From Burkholderiaceae bacterium (lineage in GTDB: Bacteria; Pseudomonadota; Gammaproteobacteria; Burkholderiales; Burkholderiaceae_C): a DNA stretch of 6,142 nt. The position numbers were made by a program, and so were the translations under genes. The notes beneath the pieces were generated by a model. The model had not been told where the DNA came from. It did not search any database and worked only from the letters and a program-made list of their open reading frames with translations. The stretch covers positions 1-6,142 of the forward strand of contig JAIRRE010000221.1 in assembly GCA_031256125.1 (NCBI GenBank), read 5' to 3'. Shown piece after piece: positions 1 through 6,142 of this stretch (position 1 is the first letter of the stretch; the number at the start of each line of letters is the position of its first letter).

Positions 1-1565
1 CCCGCTTGCGGGAGAGGGGCCAGGGGAGAGGGTTGCGCATTCCACAGCCCGCTCATCCACTGACCGATCTGCTCAGGCGTGGCGTGCTGGCGGACGATCG
101 AGGGCGAAAGCCGTCCCCGGGCAATCACGTAGAGCCGGTCGCACAGCGCCAGCAGTTCGTCCAGTTCCTCGCTCACCACCAGCACCGCGCCGCCCGCGTC
201 GCGCAAGGCCAGCAATTCGGCGTGGATTTGCGCTGCCGCGCCCACATCCACGCCCCATGTTGGCTGTGCGGCGATCAGCAGGCGCGGTTGGGCGTCAATC
301 TCACGGCCCATGATGAACTTCTGCAAATTGCCGCCCGAGAGCGAACGCGCTAGCGCATCCGGTCCAGCAGCCTTGACGGCGAAGCGCCCGATGATGCTTT
401 CGGCGTGCGCGCGCAACCGGTTTACCGAAAGCCACCCGCTGCGCCCGACCGCTTCGCGGCGCGTAAGCAGCAGGTTATGCGCCAGACTCATCTCCGGGGC
501 CGCACCTCGCCCCAGCCGTTCTTCGGGAGCCAAGTGCAGGCCCAAGTCGCGGCGGCGCGCGGGCGGCAAACGTCCGGCTGGCTGGCCCGTTATCGAAATA
601 CAAGCTGCCGGAGCGCGCATATCCTCGCCCGACAACGCTTGCAGCAACTCGCGCTGGCCGTTGCCGGAAACCCCGGCGATGCCGACCACTTCGCCTGCGC
701 GCACGGTGAGCGACACATCCGTCAGATCGACGCCGAAGGGCGATGCGCGTTTGAGGCTTAAAGCCTGTACCTCCAATACCGGCGCGCCGGGAGCGCGTTC
801 GGCGCGCGCTGGCGCGGGCGGTTCCGCGCCGATCATCATGCGCGAAAGCGATGCTGTACTCTGCGCGCGCGGGTCGCACTCTCCGGTCACGCGCCCGGCG
901 CGCAGCACCGTACAAGCGGTACACAGCGCCTGGATTTCGTGCAACTTGTGGCTGATATAGAGCAGGCTGCACCCTTCGCGCGCGAGCTGACGCAGGGTCT
1001 CGAATAATTTTTCGACCGCTTGTGGCGTCAGCACCGAAGTCGGCTCGTCCAGGATCAGCAAGCGCGGCTGGGCCAGCAGCGCGCGGATGATCTCCACGCG
1101 CTGCATTTCGCCCACCGACAGCGTGTGCACCGGGCGCAGCGGGTCTATCGGCAACCCGTAGACATCGGCGGTTTCGCGGATGTGACGTGTTACCGCCGCC
1201 AGCGGCTGGGATCGATCCAGACCCAGCCACACGTTTTCGGCCACCGTAAGCGTCTCGAACAGGCTGAAATGCTGGAACACCATCGCAATGCCCAGCGCGC
1301 GCGCCGCACGCGGGTTGGCAATGGCCGCTGGACGGCCATCGAAGCGCATCTGCCCATCATCGGGCTTGACCGCGCCGTAGATGATCTTCATCAGCGTACT
1401 TTTGCCCGCGCCGTTTTCGCCCAGCACGGCGTGAATTTGGCCCGGTTGCACAGTAAGCGACACATCGTCGTTGGCCACCACGCCGGGGTAGCGTTTGGCG
1501 ATGTGGAGTAATTCCAGGCGGGGCGGGGCGGCGGCGGACGGCATCGCGGCAAGAGATCGCGCCAT
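1..1565 (-). CDS. Tandem ATPase subunit of a nucleoside/BMP-type ABC importer (3' end cut by window edge)
   Basis: This is the cytoplasmic ATP-hydrolysing subunit of an importer of the RbsA/YufO type, with two ABC domains in one chain. I translated it by hand from the ATG at 1565 to the left edge: 521 residues with no stop, close to the usual family length. Domain 1 has Walker A GENGAGKST (49-57), Q-loop Q98, signature LSVGE (149-153), Walker B LLILDEP (169-175) and switch His206. Domain 2 has the degenerate Walker A GVSGNGQ (298-304), signature LSGGN (409-413) and the altered Walker B LLIAAQPT (429-436). LSVGEMQRVEI with IAAQPT is typical of the subgroup that imports purine nucleosides or other BMP-protein ligands, so nucleoside uptake is the best guess; a sugar is possible. 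Binding protein and permease genes are not visible and probably lie to the left. The start is uncertain: none of ATG 1565, ATG 1544 or GTG 1601 has a well-spaced ribosome binding site. Residues at the C-terminus are encoded by a REP-like repeat. Confidence 0.92.
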   Translation of the reverse strand, partial: MARSLAAMPSAAAPPRLELLHIAKRYPGVVANDDVSLTVQPGQIHAVLGENGAGKSTLMKIIYGAVKPDDGQMRFDGRPAAIANPRAARALGIAMVFQHFSLFETLTVAENVWLGLDRSQPLAAVTRHIRETADVYGLPIDPLRPVHTLSVGEMQRVEIIRALLAQPRLLILDEPTSVLTPQAVEKLFETLRQLAREGCSLLYISHKLHEIQALCTACTVLRAGRVTGECDPRAQSTASLSRMMIGAEPPAPARAERAPGAPVLEVQALSLKRASPFGVDLTDVSLTVRAGEVVGIAGVSGNGQRELLQALSGEDMRAPAACISITGQPAGRLPPARRRDLGLHLAPEERLGRGAAPEMSLAHNLLLTRREAVGRSGWLSVNRLRAHAESIIGRFAVKAAGPDALARSLSGGNLQKFIMGREIDAQPRLLIAAQPTWGVDVGAAAQIHAELLALRDAGGAVLVVSEELDELLALCDRLYVIARGRLSPSIVRQHATPEQIGQWMSGLWNAQPSPLAPLPQA

Positions 1566-4500
1566 CGGGCTGACAGGCAGGGTGCGCAAGATGCGTTTCA
1601 CGCTCCCCGCGTGAAACCCGCCAGCCGCTGGCGCGAAATATCTAAATTTAGCACGCCGGACGGACGCCGGATGTGCTAGGCAACGCCGAATAAAGTTTGT
1701 GCGAGCCGGCGCGCCCCGATTTGGGATGAAATGCCAGGCGCAAAGCGCAACGATACCCGGTGGTATCGGGAACATGTGCAACGAAGCGAGAAACGTCCGA
1801 ACGCGGAGTCATCAGCAGCCAGGGATGCGATCAGCGTCGTCCTAACCACGCCCGATGCGCTGGAACAGCCCGCCGGGCAGGCGGGCGACGTGGCCGGCCA
1901 GTTCGAGTTCGAGCAGGCGCGCTTGCAACGTCGCGGTATCCAGACCTGTGCGGGCGAGCAGGGCGTCCAGTCCGGCAGGGTCGGCTCCAAAAGCCTGGAG
2001 CAAGGGGTCTTCGACCCCGGAGGCGGGTGGCGCCGTGGCATTGGCCGTGTTGTCCGGCGGCGGGGCAGGCACGGCGGGATCAACCCCGAAAGGCCAGCGC
2101 AGTTCTTCCAGCACGTCTTGCGCGGTTTCGACCAGTTTTGCGCCCTGGCGGATCAGGGCGTGGCAGCCACGCGAGAGCGGGCTGTGGATAGAACCGGGGA
2201 TGGCAAACACATCTTTGCCCTGCTCGACGGCCAGGTGCGCGGTGATGAGCGAGCCTGATTGCAGTGCCGCTTCCACCACCAGCGCGCCCTGCGTCAGACC
2301 GGCAATGATCCGGTTGCGTTTTGGGAAATTGGTCGCCAGCGGCGGCGTGCCCAGAGGGTATTCGCTGATGAGCAGGCCGCACGCGACGATCCGGTGGGCC
2401 AGGTCGCGGTGCTGGCGCGGGTAGACGCGGTCGATGCCGGTGCCGGCAACGGCCAACGTTGCCAACGCGGCGGGCGGCGTGTTCGGTGACGTATCGAATG
2501 CCGCCAGCGCGCCTGCGTGCGCCGCGCCGTCGATGCCCAGCGCCAGGCCGGAGACCACGCACACGCCACCGGCGGCGAATGCGCGCGCGAAGTCGCGGGC
2601 ATTCTGGCTGCCTTGCGGCGTGGGGTTGCGCGCCCCGACCATCGCCAAACTGCGTGTCGGCCAGCCGTGTGCCTGGAGCAGGTCGATGCGCCCGGCCAGG
2701 TACAACAGCACCGGCGGGTCTTCAATCGCCAGCAGGCTTGGCGGGTAGCGCGCGTCGCCCAGCGGGACGATGGCGTGCTGCGCCGGGTCTTGCGCCAGCC
2801 AGGCTTGGGCAGTGCGCAACTTGCTGGCGAAATCGGGCGGTTCAGCCAACAGGGCGCTGGTTTGCGCGGCGCTGACCACCTGCCGCAGCGCGATGGCGCT
2901 TTGCGTGAACAGGGCGCTTGGCCAGCCAAAGGCGGCGAGCAAACGCCGCGCTGCGCTGCTGCCCACGCCAGGGGTGAGCGTCAGGCGCAGCCAAGCCGCC
3001 AGATCGCCGTCTTGCACCGGCTCTGGCGCTGGCGCGTCATTGGGGGTTGACCAGTTTGTCACCCGTCTGCACTGGATTGGTAATGTTCATGATGAGCGCG
3101 TAGGAGGCGCGCTCGAACGGACGGAACACCATCGCCAGACCGTTGCGTTCGTCGGGCAGGCGCACCTGCGCGTTATGACCGCCCGGATCCTTCATGCGCT
3201 GGCCAGCGGTGAGCACCATCAGCACCTGCCCGGTTTCGATGCCGTCGCGCAGTCCTTTGTTAATGACCACGATTTGGTCTTGTCCGGCGTAGCGCACGGT
3301 TTCGTCACCGAAGACCTTGACCACGCGCGCGTCGATCGGGACCGCCGGCGCGTGCGGCGCGTAGCTACGCCATTGGCGCGGCGGCGTGGGCAGCAGGCGG
3401 TCGCCCGGCCGTACCTCCTCCTGACTGCTGTCGATGCGGATCGTGGCGGGCACCGGCAGCCCCTTATCCGTTTGGGCTGCGCCGCCTGGACGTTGCGCGG
3501 GCGCGGACTGCGGGGTTGCGCTCAGGTTGCCCGATTCGGGAAAGGGGGGTGACGTATCCCGGGTGCGTGCGCCGGGGGCGTCGAGCTTGTTGGAAACCGT
3601 ATCGCCTTGTCCGCGCAACACGGTGGCGCGGCCCACGTATTGCGCCTCATAACCCAACACATCTCCGGAAACCGGATCCTTGAGCGGCTTGGACTCGCGG
3701 AATATCTGGTAATCGGTCGGCTGGCCGGACGCCAGCCGCACCGGCGCATCCGCTGGGCCGAGCACGTAAGCCTGCTCGCTCATACTGGCGATCATGTGGT
3801 CGCTGTTACGCACCGCCACGACGTGTGGCGCCTGCTTGAAAACGCCGTCATCGACGATCAGCGATTCGGTCAGAAACGGCTCGATCAAGCCCGGCTCCAG
3901 CGTCGGCAGCGGGCTGGCGTCCAGCATCTCGACGCGGTTGCGCGGCGATACGCGCACGGTCGCGCCTTCTTGCCCGTCCATGACCTGGCGCGCGCGCAGG
4001 ATGGCGCGGTTGCCCACCCGTTCCAGATACAGCTGCTGTCCAGGATAGATCAGGTGCGGGTTGTGGATGTCCTGCAAATTCATGCCCCACAGTTCCGGCC
4101 AGCGCCAGGGCGAGCGCAGATACAGGCCCGAAATGCGCCACAACGTATCGCCGTGTTGCACCGTGTATTCCTGCGGCGCGTCCGGCGCCAGCGCCGACAG
4201 AGGCACGCCAGCGGCAGCAACCTGTTGGGCGGTAGCCCGTTGCGTCGCGGTGATGGGATAGGCGCTCTGCGCGGCTGCGGGCGCGGCGACCGCAATCGCG
4301 CCGGCCAACGCCACGCCGGCACATGACAAACAGGGCCAAAGCGCCCAAGCGCGCGGGGCGCCAACAGGGGTCATTTTAATCATCGGTGTTGACGTAAAAA
4401 ACTTAAGCTTGCTCGAAATGAGAGTGTTGCGCATTGTTACATCCTGGTCTGCTTTCAGGCTATGGCGAGGGCCGTAGTTGGACGCCGACGGTTCAAAGGT

Positions 4501-6142
4501 AGGGAGGATAGTCATATTTTGCACGCCGAGCGCTCAGCATGGCACCGGGAGCGCGCTGGTATGGAATCCCGTGCGATTGCAAAGTGATACAGCTACCTGA
4601 CAAACAAGTGCGCAACTGATGCGGTTAGTGCTTCTCTGCGCCATCATTAAAAGTTGTTATACGTTAACAATAATGAATTTATTCAGAAGATGCCTTGCCA
4701 AGTGGGGGTCGAATAACCTTATCAACAGCACGGAAATCCCTATGAATCCCTGTTCCTATTGAATTTTTAGCTATTAAATCAATAGTATTTCAATCAGGGT
4801 GGGGGAATCTGCGGTCGTCTTGCCTTCCTCAGCGCATTGAACATTTTACGGGCACAGCCTTCCCTTTCCCGCCTTCTGAGGGTAAGGGGGGTGCGCTGCG
4901 AGGCGCGTTGTTCATCCCCTCACGCTGCGCGTGGGGGGGACGGATGTTCCCGTGAGCGACGGCGCGCAACGCTTAATTTTTAAGCATGAGGAGGGAGTCT
5001 TTAGATACTGAGGATGTTGATAAAAATGCCGTCAACCCAAGCACAATGTTCAAAAGATGCCTGTTCGCAATAGGCGGAGATCAACGTTGCCACAAGGTCA
5101 AAAATGCTCAAAAAATAAGCAATTCATGTTCTAACCCATCTTGTGGAAACGGCGCGGCGGGCGCAAAAACCGGCTTATTTTTTAAAACGAGCAGGATGGA
5201 GCTTGGGGATGGGGTTAAATGGACGTGGACAGGACGCATCAATGTGAGGACTTTCATATATCATGGTATGATGTACTAACATGAGGTCATCAGAGATGCA
5301 ATCCCAACGGTTTACTGATAGCAAGTTACAATCAGTAACTTCCATGCGATTGTTCGCATCGATTGAGCCAGGCAAAGTTGCGCAGGGCAATCGAGCGCTA
5401 GGGCAAGACCTTGAAGGTATGCCTCTCGATGTTCTGGGCAGCCACCAGCAGCCAGTCGAACATGGTTTTTTGCTAATCAAGCAGTTTGCCACTGTAGCGG
5501 CCATTGAGGCGCGCTGTGCAGACCCGCTAAGTGCCCAAGCAAACCAAGCGTATCAACACAGTTCTGGCTCCCATCCGGTCTTGAGTATATGCAGGATCGC
5601 ATTGACCTTGCTGTGCGCGCTCGGCGGGCGTTCTCCTTTGGCGCTTGAGTCGAGTTCCCGTGGTGTGCCTGCTTGTTCTTTTAATTACTCAGGATAAATG
5701 CGACAGATTTGATATGTTAAATAGTTGTATAAGTTTTAACTCTGTACCAAGTCCAATCGTGATGGCGAGTTGGATTGGGGCGAGGGGAGACTTTATAAAT
5801 GACGACAGTAAAATATGAGCCGGATGCTTGGTATCCATTATCTGCATCCCAACGCGGTTTGTGGTTGCAGTATCAAATGCATCCCGAATCGCGCGGTTTT
5901 TTTAATATAAATTTCTGTATCCGTATTTCGGGAGAGCTGGATGATAGCCATCTGAATAAGGCACTCAATGTATTGGCTGCTCGGCATTCGATGTTACGGG
6001 CGCGCTTCCAGGAAATCAATGGAACGCCAAGTCAATGCGTGGATCACAATGCCACAATCGAGGTGAGCGTTTTTGATGTCAATGATTTTACCGATACGCA
6101 GTTGGAGCAACGTCTTACTGAAGATATAGCAAAACCGTTCAA

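Overview
The window looks like a GC-rich betaproteobacterial chromosome, most likely Burkholderiales and possibly Alcaligenaceae-like. The support is a LysM-domain exported protein gene overlapping dprA, plus high GC in the coding part. One sampled 60-base line inside the LysM gene (3121-3180) is 65% GC. The taxonomic call is an inference from gene order and style, not a match to a named genome.

Layout. Three genes read leftward (- strand). From right to left they are a LysM-domain secreted protein (3037-4434), dprA for DNA uptake and recombination (1842-3062, overlapping the LysM gene by 26 bases), and, after a 276-base gap with several small palindromes, the tandem ATPase of a nucleoside/BMP-type ABC importer (1565 down past the left edge). 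The left edge carries half of a GC-rich REP-like repeat that is read as the C-terminal tail of the ATPase.

The stretch 4435-5798 holds no intact gene. It contains the probable LysM-gene promoter, an AT-rich stem-loop, two GC-rich hairpins, several short inverted repeats, and next to the last gene the decayed remains of an IS5-family transposase on the - strand (about 5351-5680). I assembled this remnant from three frames in which family motifs appear in the correct order, interrupted by stops and deletions.

At the right edge a rightward gene starts at 5799 behind a good ribosome binding site. Its 114 visible residues are the beginning of a nonribosomal peptide synthetase condensation domain. 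Sampled GC here is lower (47% over 5801-5860), which together with the IS scar suggests that a biosynthetic cluster was acquired at the intergenic region upstream of the LysM gene. The condensation-domain gene and what follows it to the right is the most interesting unseen part.

The LysM-protein and dprA genes are probably co-transcribed by linkage only, as their functions (envelope versus DNA processing) are not known to be coupled. The ABC ATPase should work with a BMP-type binding protein and two permeases outside the window on the left.
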